NCBI RefSeq assembly: GCF_003885045.1
Contig: NZ_RHJS01000002.1
Location: forward strand, 434,001-498,000
Source: Schaedlerella arabinosiphila
GTDB lineage: Bacteria; Bacillota; Clostridia; Lachnospirales; Lachnospiraceae
Length of the DNA: 64,000 nt
Reading direction: 5' to 3'
A program made the translations under genes and the position numbers. Shown piece by piece: positions 50,610 through 59,599 of this stretch; the stretch's first letter is position 1; each line of letters starts with the position of its first letter. Under the pieces are notes generated by a model that worked only from the letters and a program-made list of their open reading frames with translations, was not told the DNA's origin and made no database searches.

Positions 50610-51719
50610 TTGAAAACAATAGGATATGCAATTGTAGGAACCGGTTATTTCGGCGCAGAGCTGGGAAGAATCATGCAGGAGCAGGAGGGAGCGAAAATTG
50701 CGGCAGTGCTTGATCCGGAAAACGGACAGTCTGCGGCGGGCGAACTGGGCTGCGATGTGGAAACGGATCTGGATACATTATACAGCCGTAAGGATGTGGA
50801 GGCGGTCATTGTGGCAACTCCCAACTATTTACATAAAGAGCCCGTGATCAAGGCGGCAGAGCACGGCGTCCATGTCTTTTGTGAAAAACCGATCGCGCTT
50901 TCTTATTCGGACTGCGACGAGATGGTGAGGGCGTGTCAGGAACATGGAGTGGTCTTTATGGCCGGGCATGTGATGAATTTTTTCCGGGGCGTCCGTCATG
51001 CAAAGGAACTGATCAACAAAGGAGCCATCGGAAAAGTCCTTTACTGCCATTCCGCGCGGAATGGCTGGGAGGAACAGCAGCCGGATATCTCCTGGAAGAA
51101 GATCCGGGAAAAATCAGGAGGGCATCTGTACCATCACATCCATGAGCTGGACTGCGTGCAGTTTTTGATGGGCGGAATGCCCGAGGAAGTGACCATGACG
51201 GGCGGAAATGTCGTACATCAGGGGGAAGCGTTTGGGGATGAGGACGATATGCTGTTTGTGAACATGCAGTTTTCGGATCAGCGCTTCGCGGTATTGGAAT
51301 GGGGCTCCGCGTTCCATTGGGCGGAGCACTATGTTCTGATCCAGGGAACAGAAGGTGCCATTAAGATTGATATGTGCAATTGCGGGGGAACCGTAAAAAT
51401 CGGAGGTAAGGAAGAGCATTTTCTAGTGCATGAGTCGCAGGAGGAGGACGACGACCGGACAAGGATTTACCACGGCACAGAGATGGACGGCGCGATCATG
51501 TACGGCAGACCGGGAAAGAAGCCGCCCATGTGGCTGCACAGTATTATGAAAAATGAAATGAAATACCTCAACGGGATTCTCCACGGCAATGAGGTGGATG
51601 ACGAGTTTAAGCCTCTGCTGACAGGCGAAGCGGCGAGGGCTGCCATTGCCACGGCGGATGCGTGCACGAAATCCAGATTTGAGGATCGGAAAGTGAAGCT
51701 GAGCGAGATCATCGGATAG
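50610..51719 (+). CDS. Gfo/Idh/MocA family oxidoreductase
   Basis: This is a 369-residue NAD(P)-dependent oxidoreductase. The Rossmann start is YAIVGTGYFGAELG, the nucleotide-domain motif HVFCEKPIALSY, and the substrate-domain motif GGHLYHHIHELD, which differs from the GGGxxxDxGxH of the other three family members here (His replaces Asp), so the active site may be distinct. It starts at TTG 50610, 9 bp after GGGAGG; the ATG at 50603 is in another frame. It probably acts on the sugar imported by the preceding ABC system. Confidence 0.85.
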   Translation: MKTIGYAIVGTGYFGAELGRIMQEQEGAKIAAVLDPENGQSAAGELGCDVETDLDTLYSRKDVEAVIVATPNYLHKEPVIKAAEHGVHVFCEKPIALSYSDCDEMVRACQEHGVVFMAGHVMNFFRGVRHAKELINKGAIGKVLYCHSARNGWEEQQPDISWKKIREKSGGHLYHHIHELDCVQFLMGGMPEEVTMTGGNVVHQGEAFGDEDDMLFVNMQFSDQRFAVLEWGSAFHWAEHYVLIQGTEGAIKIDMCNCGGTVKIGGKEEHFLVHESQEEDDDRTRIYHGTEMDGAIMYGRPGKKPPMWLHSIMKNEMKYLNGILHGNEVDDEFKPLLTGEAARAAIATADACTKSRFEDRKVKLSEIIG

Positions 51720-51860
51720 GGATAAGAGTATTTTTAATGGGATATTGGCTCACTTATGAATTGAGTCAACGTAAAAAGAATACCTGTAGTTCTGCACGCT
51801 GGCCGGCTTCCAGACAATGCTTGTATTAATTAAGTTGATAAGGCACATAGTAGTAAATAC

Positions 51861-51946
51861 GATGACTGAGTATATGGTAAACGTGTATTCATCAAGGCTG
51901 ATGTGAATAATATTCTATACTCAGTCATTGAATTTAGATGACTGAG
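51861..51946. promoter_or_regulatory. Three operator-like boxes upstream of the GNAT pair
   Basis: The word GATGACTGAG occurs at 51861-51870 and 51937-51946, and in inverted form (ACTCAGTCAT) at 51919-51928. The last copy lies inside the promoter spacer. This is the pattern expected of cooperative autoregulation by an antitoxin. Confidence 0.6.
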
Positions 51947-51956
51947 GTGCTATAAT
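51928..51956 (+). promoter_or_regulatory. Predicted promoter of the GNAT toxin-like pair
   Basis: TTGAAT (51928-51933) and TATAAT (51951-51956) with a 17-bp spacer, about 40 bp before the small first gene. Confidence 0.7.
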
Positions 51957-51995
51957 ACGGGAAAAGGAAGAGAATCAGAGAAAGGAGAAAAAGAA

Positions 51996-52172
51996 ATGAA
52001 TGCATGTGCAATGAAACCTGGTTTACCATTTGTTACTAATATGGTATTGTCTAGAACTCCTGCATCGGAAGATAATAAGAAGATGACAGAGTTTATCAAT
52101 TCTCATGAGTTCTCCTTTGATATTGATCCTGCCGGAAAATTAATTAGTGTTGTAACGAATAAAAGTAATTAG
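51996..52172 (+). CDS. Small protein (58 aa), candidate antitoxin partner
   Basis: The ATG follows AAAGGAG. The protein (MNACAMKPGLPFVTNMVLSR at its start, NSHEFSFDIDPAGKLISVV near its end) has no recognised domain. It ends one base before the GNAT gene starts, so the two are coupled. Small size, promoter with operator boxes and partner type suggest an antitoxin, but it does not look like a DUF1778 ribbon-helix-helix protein. Confidence 0.6.
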   Translation: MNACAMKPGLPFVTNMVLSRTPASEDNKKMTEFINSHEFSFDIDPAGKLISVVTNKSN

Positions 52173-52173
52173 A

Positions 52174-52566
52174 ATGGAAATTAAAAAATACACAAGAGAA
52201 TTTGAAAATTTAAAGAATCATTTCGAATGTGGGAATATTATTATTGACAATTTTCTGAAAAATGGAGATGCTCTGGATGAAAACCAGGGCATTACTTATG
52301 TGATGCTGTCTGATAAAAAAGATTTTATAATCGGTTACTATAATATTGAAGTCGGCCGTGTGGATCAGATAGAAATAGTTGGTAATCGTAGAATATATAA
52401 ACCTATGGGTGGTACTGTTAATATTAATTATTTGGCTGTACATAGCAGATACCAGGGGACAAAGATTGCTGAAACTTTTGAAGAAGATATGAATACATTT
52501 GTGCAGGAAAGTGATCAGAAATGCTATAAGCTGTACAAATGTGTTGATGATATAATTCAGATATAG
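52174..52566 (+). CDS. GNAT acetyltransferase, TacT-like, short C-terminus
   Basis: This 130-residue protein has the start typical of TacT-like GNAT toxins (FECGNIIIDNFLKN, ITYVMLSDKKDFIIGYYNIE) and an acetyl-CoA-binding strand INYLAVHSRYQGTKIAETFE. TacT-type toxins are usually about 160 residues; here the last strands are replaced by KLYKCVDDIIQI, so it may be truncated or divergent. Such enzymes acetylate aminoacyl-tRNA. Only one base separates it from the 58-aa gene. Confidence 0.65.
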   Translation: MEIKKYTREFENLKNHFECGNIIIDNFLKNGDALDENQGITYVMLSDKKDFIIGYYNIEVGRVDQIEIVGNRRIYKPMGGTVNINYLAVHSRYQGTKIAETFEEDMNTFVQESDQKCYKLYKCVDDIIQI

Positions 52567-52603
52567 GGCATATGGAAAGAAGTTTGTTAAGAGGGCTTTG
52601 GCA

Positions 52604-52672
52604 GCCCTCCGCGAGGGTCAAATCCCCCCCCCCGCAGCTTGCTGCGCTATAATTTTATGTCCCGTCAGCTTG
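52604..52672. repeat. Palindromic spacer with C10 tract between convergent genes
   Basis: GCCCTCCGCGAGGG, a run of ten C (52624-52633) and two CAGCTTGCTGCG copies lie between the GNAT gene and the response regulator; AGCTTGCTGCGGGG could form part of a terminator on either strand. Confidence 0.35.
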
Positions 52673-54202
52673 CTGCGGGGTATTTGACTTCAAAGCCCCC
52701 TGCCGATATTCCGTAGGGCTCACCCCCGTATATTTCTTAAAGATAGACGAAAAGTACGTGGCGTCATGGTATCCCACCAGATCCGCGACCTCATAGGCGA
52801 GGATATCCTGCCGGAGCAGATATTCTTTTGCTTTTTCAATCCGCACGTGATTGATGTATTCTGTCAGAGATTCCCCGCATACCTTTTTAAACGTCCGGCT
52901 CAGGTGGGACGCGGAGATATGGAGATGGTCCGAGAGGACCTCCAGGGACAAGGGCTCTGAAAGATGGCTGTGGATGAATTTTACTGCATGGTCAAACAGC
53001 TTGTTCTGGGCGGCGGTTCCTACAAAATGGTCTTTTGTATAAGCCATCAGTTCAAAGACCGTATGTTCCAGGGAAAAGATATCCGAGGCCTGGGTGATCC
53101 TGGACAGGTATTCGCCGGGAGGGGCGGCATTTTCACGCTTGATGAGCACCCGGCAGCAAATGTAATACATCTGGGCGCAGATATTTTTGGCATCTGCGGA
53201 GTTGACAAAATTGGACTTAAACTTATTGAAAATTTTATGCAGAACCCCGCCGGCGTCCTCAAACAGCCAGTTGTGCAGATGGTTCTCAAAGTGGAACAGA
53301 TCCAGGGAGTTTTCCGCGGTCAGGTCATAGTCCGCGTCCTCCGGCGCGTCGGAGAAGAGGGCAATATTTTTTTCATAATAAAAATGAAATGTCAGGGCGT
53401 GGATCGCCTCGGACACGGCATAGCTAAAGTCCGAAGCGCTGCTGTGGTACCGGCTGATTCCGACCGACACCTCCCGGGAATCCAGCGTCCGGGCGATCAC
53501 GGTGATCTCCCGGCAATTCTCCAGAACCGCATCCGGTACAGATTCACAGCGGCCCTCCAAAAAATAGACCGCAATGATCAGGTTGTTGTAACGGTAGCAG
53601 CAGGCGTTCTTTTTTCCGTCAAGGATAATGCTCTTTAAGAAGGCGGTGTCATTTTCCAGGGGGACCATCTGGAATGCCGCTACATAATAGTGGTCCAGAC
53701 GGATTCCCAGATTCGAAAGCCGCTCCTCAAAGGAGGGGAGGAAGGCGGAGCCGGTCATTTCCAGCAATAGCTGGTCTTTCAGAAATGCCAGTTCCTCCTC
53801 GGCGATGGAGGTCTGTTTCCTGGAGGTGACGATCTGCTTCTGCGCGTCCTGGATGGCTTCCATCAGCTCCTTTTTATTGGTCGGTTTCAGGATAAAAGCG
53901 GACACATTATATTTGATGGCTGTTTTTGCGTATTCAAAATCCGCGTATCCGGTCAGCAGGATGACTTTGATCTCCGGCTGATGCTCATAGATGAATTTTG
54001 CCACAGCCAGACCGTCCGCCACAGGCATCTTGATATCAGTAATGACGATATCCACGGGACTGGCTTTGATAAATTCAATGGCTTCCATTCCATTTCCGGC
54101 CGTTCCGGCCACCTTACAGTCCAGAGAATCCCAGTCTATAAAATTGGCAATGCCTTTGCGCATGATGGCTTCATCGTCAACAACTAACAGTTTGAATGTC
54201 AT
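52655..54202 (-). CDS. YesN-type response regulator (receiver + AraC HTH)
   Basis: This is a 515-residue regulator. The receiver at residues 1-120 has KLLVVDDEAIMRKGI, phosphoacceptor Asp in VDIVITDIKMP, and Lys in FILKPTNKKEL. A long middle region carries no obvious motif. The C-terminal AraC pair has LEVLSDHLHISASHLSRTFK and VGYHDATYFSSIFKKYTGVS. ATG 54202 follows AAAGGAGGAAG and overlaps the kinase gene by 26 bp. It probably controls the divergent ABC importer and GH65 genes. Confidence 0.9.
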   Translation of the reverse strand: MTFKLLVVDDEAIMRKGIANFIDWDSLDCKVAGTAGNGMEAIEFIKASPVDIVITDIKMPVADGLAVAKFIYEHQPEIKVILLTGYADFEYAKTAIKYNVSAFILKPTNKKELMEAIQDAQKQIVTSRKQTSIAEEELAFLKDQLLLEMTGSAFLPSFEERLSNLGIRLDHYYVAAFQMVPLENDTAFLKSIILDGKKNACCYRYNNLIIAVYFLEGRCESVPDAVLENCREITVIARTLDSREVSVGISRYHSSASDFSYAVSEAIHALTFHFYYEKNIALFSDAPEDADYDLTAENSLDLFHFENHLHNWLFEDAGGVLHKIFNKFKSNFVNSADAKNICAQMYYICCRVLIKRENAAPPGEYLSRITQASDIFSLEHTVFELMAYTKDHFVGTAAQNKLFDHAVKFIHSHLSEPLSLEVLSDHLHISASHLSRTFKKVCGESLTEYINHVRIEKAKEYLLRQDILAYEVADLVGYHDATYFSSIFKKYTGVSPTEYRQGALKSNTPQQADGT

Positions 54203-55964
54203 GGTCTTCCTCCTTTGTGCGGATCGGAATCTGAAAGGAAATGGTGGTGCATTTTTCCGGGATGCTGTCGATGCGCAGGCGGGCATCCGGCCCGAAAAGC
54301 AGCTCCAGCCGTTTATCCAGGTTGCAAAGTCCTACATGGGTGTGGGCGTCCGCCCCGGAGGGCCGGATATTGCGTATATCCGGGATGGGGTCGAAGCCGA
54401 TTCCGTTATCGATAATGGAAATCTCCATGAGCTGGCCGTCGGACGGGATGACCTGTACGATGAGCCGGCCCTTTCCGTCTTTTGGCTCCAGGCCGTGTAC
54501 GATCGCATTTTCCACCAGCGGCTGGATGCAGAATGTGGGAACCATACAGTCCATCAGCGCGTCCGGGACCTGGAATACGCAGGAAATCTTGTCCTCAAAA
54601 CGCATCTGCTGCAGGTAGACGTAAAACTTCACATACTCGATCTCCTGGGCAAGGCGCACATAGTCCGTTTCTTTGGACAGCGTATTTTTCTTGAGAAGCT
54701 CCCCCAGGGAAATGATCATCTGATAGATTTCCTCTTGATCGCTGATCTGTGCCTTCCATGCGATGGTGTTGAGCACGTTAAACAAAAAATGGGGGTTCAT
54801 CTGCGACTGCAGCGCCCGGATTTCCGAGCTTTTCAGCAGCAATTGTTTCTGAAAATTGTCATTGTAGTAGATATCCAGCTGTTTCAGCATCCGGTTCAAG
54901 GCGTCCGCCCAGACCCGAAACTCCCGGTACATCTTCATGGGCGGCAGGCTGGCCTGCTCCCCCTTTGAGATCTGGTTGATGTGGTAGATCATCCGGTCAA
55001 TGGGCCTGGTGACTGCCCGGCTGACGATCACGGCCAGGAGGAGCGCAGCCAATACCGTACATGCCAGCAGCAGGATGTAAGTCTTTAAGGTATCGTTGAG
55101 ATCCTGGAACAGGATGCTTTTCGGTGCGGCCACGGCAGCGGTGAGCTGGATCTTGTCCAGCTTCTGCACGGCGGTAAAATATGCGTCGGAGCACAGCGTT
55201 AGCTCCTGGAAGGAGACAAAGGCCGTACTTCCCTGATCCAGCGCGGCCTGCAGCTCCAGGCTCTGGGGTTCCATGTCCCGGCTGGAACAGAGATTCATGT
55301 CCCGGTCATACAGGCAGATGAACCAGGAAGGAGCCAGTCCGTTTACACAGTAGGCAAGCCATTTTTCCAGATCCACGGCGATGATGAAGGTTCCGCTGTA
55401 GCTTCCCGTATTGCCGCTGAAAAGATTTCGGATAAAATAAAGGTTTTTTCCGTCTGAGGGCAGCATCCGGCAGGTCAGCCGGTGTTCTTTTTGATCCAGA
55501 TCCCGGAGGAGCTCATGGCTTCCGGAGAGGCTCCCGGCAGGGGAGGCGGAGGTGGATATGCGGAATACGTCCCCCTGTACGTTCAGGATGTAGATCCCGT
55601 TTGTAAAATTTTTTGCGGACAGGGGCGTGCTGTAATAGAGGTCCGTCATCTGTTTTTCTATATGGATCTTACGCTCCGAGCTCAGCGGCTTGTGGGCGGT
55701 ATCCTCTAAAATCCCGGCAATGGAGGCGTTGGATACATAAAGGGGGATGACCGAGTCAATGGAATCCACCTGGTCGCTGATCTTCTGGTTGACCTGTCCA
55801 AACTGGCCGGTGACAGAGTGTTCATAACTGGTTGTAAGAATCCGGTCTGTCCTTATATAATAGAAGAAAAAGGAACAGAGCAGGATGAGGGTTACGATCA
55901 GGGAGACGGTAACGGTGATGAAGGAGCGCAGGGAGGGGATGTGTATCGTGTTGCTTCTGTTCAT
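54177..55964 (-). CDS. YesM-type sensor histidine kinase
   Basis: This 595-residue protein has an N-terminal transmembrane helix (SFITVTVSLIVTLILLCSFF), an extracytoplasmic sensor of about 250 residues, a second helix (LLLACTVLAALLLAVIVSRA), a HAMP segment, a His_kinase domain with MNPHFLFNVLNTIAW (phosphoacceptor His), and an HATPase with ENAIVHGLEP and DNGIGFDP. Kinases of this type sense sugars or their binding proteins at the membrane. Its promoter is at 55997-56025. Confidence 0.92.
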   Translation of the reverse strand: MNRSNTIHIPSLRSFITVTVSLIVTLILLCSFFFYYIRTDRILTTSYEHSVTGQFGQVNQKISDQVDSIDSVIPLYVSNASIAGILEDTAHKPLSSERKIHIEKQMTDLYYSTPLSAKNFTNGIYILNVQGDVFRISTSASPAGSLSGSHELLRDLDQKEHRLTCRMLPSDGKNLYFIRNLFSGNTGSYSGTFIIAVDLEKWLAYCVNGLAPSWFICLYDRDMNLCSSRDMEPQSLELQAALDQGSTAFVSFQELTLCSDAYFTAVQKLDKIQLTAAVAAPKSILFQDLNDTLKTYILLLACTVLAALLLAVIVSRAVTRPIDRMIYHINQISKGEQASLPPMKMYREFRVWADALNRMLKQLDIYYNDNFQKQLLLKSSEIRALQSQMNPHFLFNVLNTIAWKAQISDQEEIYQMIISLGELLKKNTLSKETDYVRLAQEIEYVKFYVYLQQMRFEDKISCVFQVPDALMDCMVPTFCIQPLVENAIVHGLEPKDGKGRLIVQVIPSDGQLMEISIIDNGIGFDPIPDIRNIRPSGADAHTHVGLCNLDKRLELLFGPDARLRIDSIPEKCTTISFQIPIRTKEEDHDIQTVSC

Positions 55965-55996
55965 ATCTGTTTTTTTCCATCCTTATCTGTATTCCA

Positions 55997-56025
55997 TTTA
56001 TATAATTTGTCACCAATTTTCGCAA
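55997..56025 (-). promoter_or_regulatory. Predicted promoter of the two-component operon
   Basis: On the minus strand TTGCGA (56025-56020) and TATAAA (56002-55997) have a 17-bp spacer. Confidence 0.5.
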
Positions 56026-56351
56026 GAAAAAATTGATGACCTGCTTGCGCATCGGCGCAATTCTTATTACATATTATTATTACATAATCCGCCCCTGTCT
56101 TCAATCGGTTTTGGGGCGGAAGCAAAAAATTCCAAAGAAAGCAGCAAATAATTTAAAGCAATGCACAGCGCCGGGAGGGCGGGGGCTGATGAGAGGGTGT
56201 TCCGGCTATGAAATTCAAAGAACACAGCATATCCCTTTATTCAAATCCGGGCAGCAGGCGTACTATAATAGAACCAGCTTAAGGAAAGCCGAGACGTATG
56301 GGAGACGATTCCATACAGGCAGGCGGAGGATCTGTCTGCCGCGCAAGTAGG
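56026..56351. other. Divergent control region before the GH65 importer operon
   Basis: No gene is seen. TATAAT at 56264-56269 (TATAATAGAACCAGC, similar to boxes upstream of the 15508 and 45687 genes) is the likely -10 for the importer operon; no strong -35 is present, as expected for an activator-dependent promoter. Confidence 0.45.
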
Positions 56352-56380
56352 CAATCAATTTGCTGCGCAAATTGGTTACA
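56352..56380 (+). promoter_or_regulatory. Leader hairpin repeat, copy 3 of 3
   Basis: Core AATTTGC-TGC-GCAAATT, ending 21 nt before the solute-binding protein start and just ahead of its AGGAGGAG site. Confidence 0.7.
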
Positions 56381-56401
56381 AAAATTGTAGGAGGAGCGAG
56401 C

Positions 56402-57757
56402 ATGAAAAAGAACTATTTGAAGAGGGTACTTGCATCTGCGCTTATGGGTACAATGGTATTGGGACTGGCAGCCTGCGGAAACGGCGGGGGACAGGGGACG
56501 GAAAGCAAGACGGAATCCGGCGGGGCATCGGAAGATACGGGAAAGACCGTATTGAATGTCATCAACTACCATGTAGGAACGGATTACGCGGCGGACTACT
56601 ACGCCTACCTGTTCGAGGAATTTCAGAAAACCGAAGAAGGGAAGAACGTAGAGTTCAAATTTGAGGAGATTCCGACCACGGACGCTTACAACCAGAAGAT
56701 CAAGCTGCTGATCTCCAGCGGGGATCTGCCGGATATCGTGTTCAACGGTGGGAACAACATCACCGAACTGGCGGCTAAGTCAGGGAAGGTGGCGGACCTG
56801 ACCCAGTATTTTGAGGAAGATCCGGAGTGGAAAGCGCTGTTTGATGAAACCTCGCTGGACTTCAATACGGTAGACGGGAAGATCTACGGCGTACCGGTTT
56901 CCAAGGAAATCTCTTACATCTATTACAACAAAGAGCTTTTTGAGAAGGCGAAGGTGGAAGTGCCGGAGGTAGGGTATGAGACCTGGGACGATTTCTTTGC
57001 GGCCTGCGATCAGCTGAAGGAGGCGGGAATCACGCCGGTGGGCATGGACACCGCGGACATGGGGTGGCTTACCAACCTGTGGATGAGCGCCCTGATCGGT
57101 ACAAGCGGGGAGGCCGGAAACGAATGGATGAACACCATGTATCCGGACGACTTTAATACGCCGGAGGTGGAAGCCGCGGCGGAGACGATCCAGAGGATGT
57201 TCCAGGAATACACCACAGACGATGCGGTGGGCGGGAAATACGACCCCATGGCGACCCATTTCTTCAACGGGGAGATCGCGATGATTCCCAACGGCCCCTG
57301 GATGATTCCGGATTTCTCACAGACGGAAAAAGCGCCGGAAGGATTTTATGATAAGGTGGGCATTATGCTGATGCCGGGCCGGGGCATGGAAATGGTTCCC
57401 ACACCTGGGGATATGGTAGGGGCATCAGACGAGGAGAAGATCAAAGCGGCTGTTGCGTTTTTGAAATTTGAGACCAGCCCGGAGAATCAGATCAAGGCGC
57501 TGGAAATGACAGGGCTGCAGCCGGTATCCAATGACCTGGATATCCCGGAGGACCTTACGGAGAGCGATCCGCTGATGGCGGAGGTACTGCAGATCCAGAA
57601 CGAGGCCGAGGCTACCTATGGACAGAATCAGGCGTACTGGTATCAGAACACCATCGACACCTTCTCGACAGAGCTTCCGGAGCTGGCCTTCGGAAATATC
57701 ACACCAGAAGAATTTTGCAGCAAACTGACGGAATCCGCGGCAAAGAATCAGGAGTAA
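56402..57757 (+). CDS. ABC sugar transporter substrate-binding lipoprotein
   Basis: This 451-residue family 1 solute-binding protein has a lipoprotein signal ASALMGTMVLGLAACGNG, the Cys at about residue 25 being the lipid anchor. The mature protein begins with a flexible Gly/Ser/Glu stretch. It is followed by two permeases and a GH65 phosphorylase, so the ligand is probably an alpha-linked disaccharide or short oligosaccharide. ATG 56402 follows TAGGAGGAG. Confidence 0.92.
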   Translation: MKKNYLKRVLASALMGTMVLGLAACGNGGGQGTESKTESGGASEDTGKTVLNVINYHVGTDYAADYYAYLFEEFQKTEEGKNVEFKFEEIPTTDAYNQKIKLLISSGDLPDIVFNGGNNITELAAKSGKVADLTQYFEEDPEWKALFDETSLDFNTVDGKIYGVPVSKEISYIYYNKELFEKAKVEVPEVGYETWDDFFAACDQLKEAGITPVGMDTADMGWLTNLWMSALIGTSGEAGNEWMNTMYPDDFNTPEVEAAAETIQRMFQEYTTDDAVGGKYDPMATHFFNGEIAMIPNGPWMIPDFSQTEKAPEGFYDKVGIMLMPGRGMEMVPTPGDMVGASDEEKIKAAVAFLKFETSPENQIKALEMTGLQPVSNDLDIPEDLTESDPLMAEVLQIQNEAEATYGQNQAYWYQNTIDTFSTELPELAFGNITPEEFCSKLTESAAKNQE

Positions 57758-57788
57758 GTCAGAGACAAACCGCAGGTCTGCAGGTAAG

Positions 57789-57825
57789 CAGTTGCAGTTC
57801 GCGGCCGGTCAGGCCGTGAACTGCA
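57789..57825 (+). repeat. Hairpin between binding-protein and permease genes
   Basis: GTTGCAGTTCGCGGCC and GGCCGTGAACTGCAAC pair with one mismatch around a short loop. Such hairpins often protect the binding-protein mRNA, giving higher expression than the permeases. Confidence 0.55.
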
Positions 57826-57878
57826 ACGGTGACGATACTTGCGGGCCTGCCCCTTTTTATACTGGGAGGATTTGCACA

Positions 57879-58769
57879 ATGAGAATCAAAAATAAAGGCT
57901 TGTGGATCGTGCTGTTTACCATGCCCTGCATGCTGTTGTTCGCCCTGGTGTACGCGGCTCCGATCGTTACGGTGCTTTATACGTCGCTCTGCGATTATAC
58001 GACCTTTTCCGGGCCGGTATTCGCGGGGGTGAAAAATTTCGTGAACATATTCGGGGACGGGGATTTTCTGGAATCCATAAAAAATACCCTGGTGTGGGTG
58101 CTTCTGCAGTCTACCTTCCATGTGTCCCTGGGGCTTGTGATGGCGCTGGTCCTCAGACGCAAGCCCAAAGGCTGGAAGGTGGTGCGCACGGCCTATATGA
58201 TCCCCAATATTGTACCCACAGCCGCCACGGGGGTGATGTTTACGCTGCTTCTGAACCCCACCTTCGGGATCGTAAAGCCGTTTCTGGAAATGATCGGGGT
58301 GGAGGTGAGCCAGGTGCCGAACCTGTTCGGAAATTCCAGATACGCGTTCTGGACCGTTACCGCTACGTGGATTTTCTACGCCGGATTCAATACGATTATC
58401 TTTCTGGCAGAGATGGGGGCGGTTGACAAGGAGATCTACGAGGCCGCCACGGTGGACGGGGCCAGCCCCTGGCAGCTGGATCGGTATATCACCCTGCCCC
58501 TGATGAGAAATATCTTCGGGACCTGTGTGACCCTTGCTTCGGTGGCCATGGTATCCCAGTTCGACATCATTTACATGACCACAAAAGGGGGGCCGGGGAA
58601 TAGGACGTTGAATCTGCCCATCTATCTGTACAAGGCGGCAACCCTTGAGAACAACTACGGAAAGGCAAATGCGGTGGGAACCGTACAGATTGCCATCGGG
58701 CTGATCCTGGTGCTTCTGATTCAGAGGATGTTCCAGGAAAAGAGAGAACAGGGGGAAAAAAAGAGATGA
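57879..58769 (+). CDS. Sugar ABC transporter permease (MalF type)
   Basis: This is a 296-residue inner-membrane protein with six helices. The EAA loop is YEAATVDGASPWQLDRYITL. ATG 57879 follows CTGGGAGGA; the frame is open upstream across the hairpin but unlike permeases there. It overlaps the next gene by 4 bp (ATGA). Confidence 0.9.
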   Translation: MRIKNKGLWIVLFTMPCMLLFALVYAAPIVTVLYTSLCDYTTFSGPVFAGVKNFVNIFGDGDFLESIKNTLVWVLLQSTFHVSLGLVMALVLRRKPKGWKVVRTAYMIPNIVPTAATGVMFTLLLNPTFGIVKPFLEMIGVEVSQVPNLFGNSRYAFWTVTATWIFYAGFNTIIFLAEMGAVDKEIYEAATVDGASPWQLDRYITLPLMRNIFGTCVTLASVAMVSQFDIIYMTTKGGPGNRTLNLPIYLYKAATLENNYGKANAVGTVQIAIGLILVLLIQRMFQEKREQGEKKR

Positions 58770-59587
58770 AATCCATTGCGAAATTATGCAAATATGTGTT
58801 CATGGCGGTGTTTACGGCCATCGCAGTCGGGCCGATCCTCTGGGCCTTTTTGAGTTCCTTCAAAACCTATGCGGAGATCAATTCCTCTGCGCTGTCCCTG
58901 CCGTCGTCCTTCAATCTGGACAATTATAAGGCGGCGTTTCAGTACGCGCCGATTGCGAAATATTTTTTCAACAGCATTGTGATCGTGGGCAGCAGCGTGC
59001 TTGTCACGGTGGCTCTGGTTGCCATGTGCGCCTACATTGTCTCCCGGTTTGATTTTAAGCTGAAAACGCTGGTGGTCCTTTTTATCTCCGCGTCTTTGAT
59101 GCTTCCGGCCCAGGCGATCTCACAGCCGCTGTTTATGATCTTCCAGAAGCTGGGGATTTTTGATACCAAGCTGGGACTGGTCATCGTGTATTCCGCCATG
59201 GGGATTCCGATGTCGTTTTTCGTGATGGTCAGCTATTATAAAACCATTTCCACTGCGCTGGAAGAATCCGCCTATATTGACGGCGCGTCGTTTCTGCAGA
59301 CCTTTGTCCACATCATCCTGCCCCTTGCGAAGCCGGGGCTGGTGACGATCGCGCTTCTGCAGTTTATCAATACTTGGAATGAGTTTTATTTTGCGCTGAT
59401 GCTTACAAGCGGGGATACGGCGCGGACGGTTCCGATCGCGCTGAATTATTATATGGGAACCTTTGCCAACAATTATTCCGCATTGTTTGCGGCGGTAGTG
59501 ATGACCGTGCTGCCGACGATCCTGGTGTTTATCGTCCTGCAGAGACAGGTGATGGAAAGCCTGACCGCAGGCGCAGTGAAAGGATAA
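58766..59587 (+). CDS. Sugar ABC transporter permease (MalG type)
   Basis: This 273-residue permease has the EAA loop EESAYIDGASFLQTFVHIIL and the C-terminal ESLTAGAVKG. It completes the importer begun by the genes at 56402 and 57879. No cognate ATPase gene is present, as in the other importer of this window. Confidence 0.9.
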   Translation: MKSIAKLCKYVFMAVFTAIAVGPILWAFLSSFKTYAEINSSALSLPSSFNLDNYKAAFQYAPIAKYFFNSIVIVGSSVLVTVALVAMCAYIVSRFDFKLKTLVVLFISASLMLPAQAISQPLFMIFQKLGIFDTKLGLVIVYSAMGIPMSFFVMVSYYKTISTALEESAYIDGASFLQTFVHIILPLAKPGLVTIALLQFINTWNEFYFALMLTSGDTARTVPIALNYYMGTFANNYSALFAAVVMTVLPTILVFIVLQRQVMESLTAGAVKG

Positions 59588-59599
59588 GTGTGACCGGAA

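Noticed and set aside
52624..52633. Run of ten C as a phase-variation tract
   Set aside because: It lies between the ends of two convergent genes, in neither coding region nor promoter, so length change would not switch a gene.
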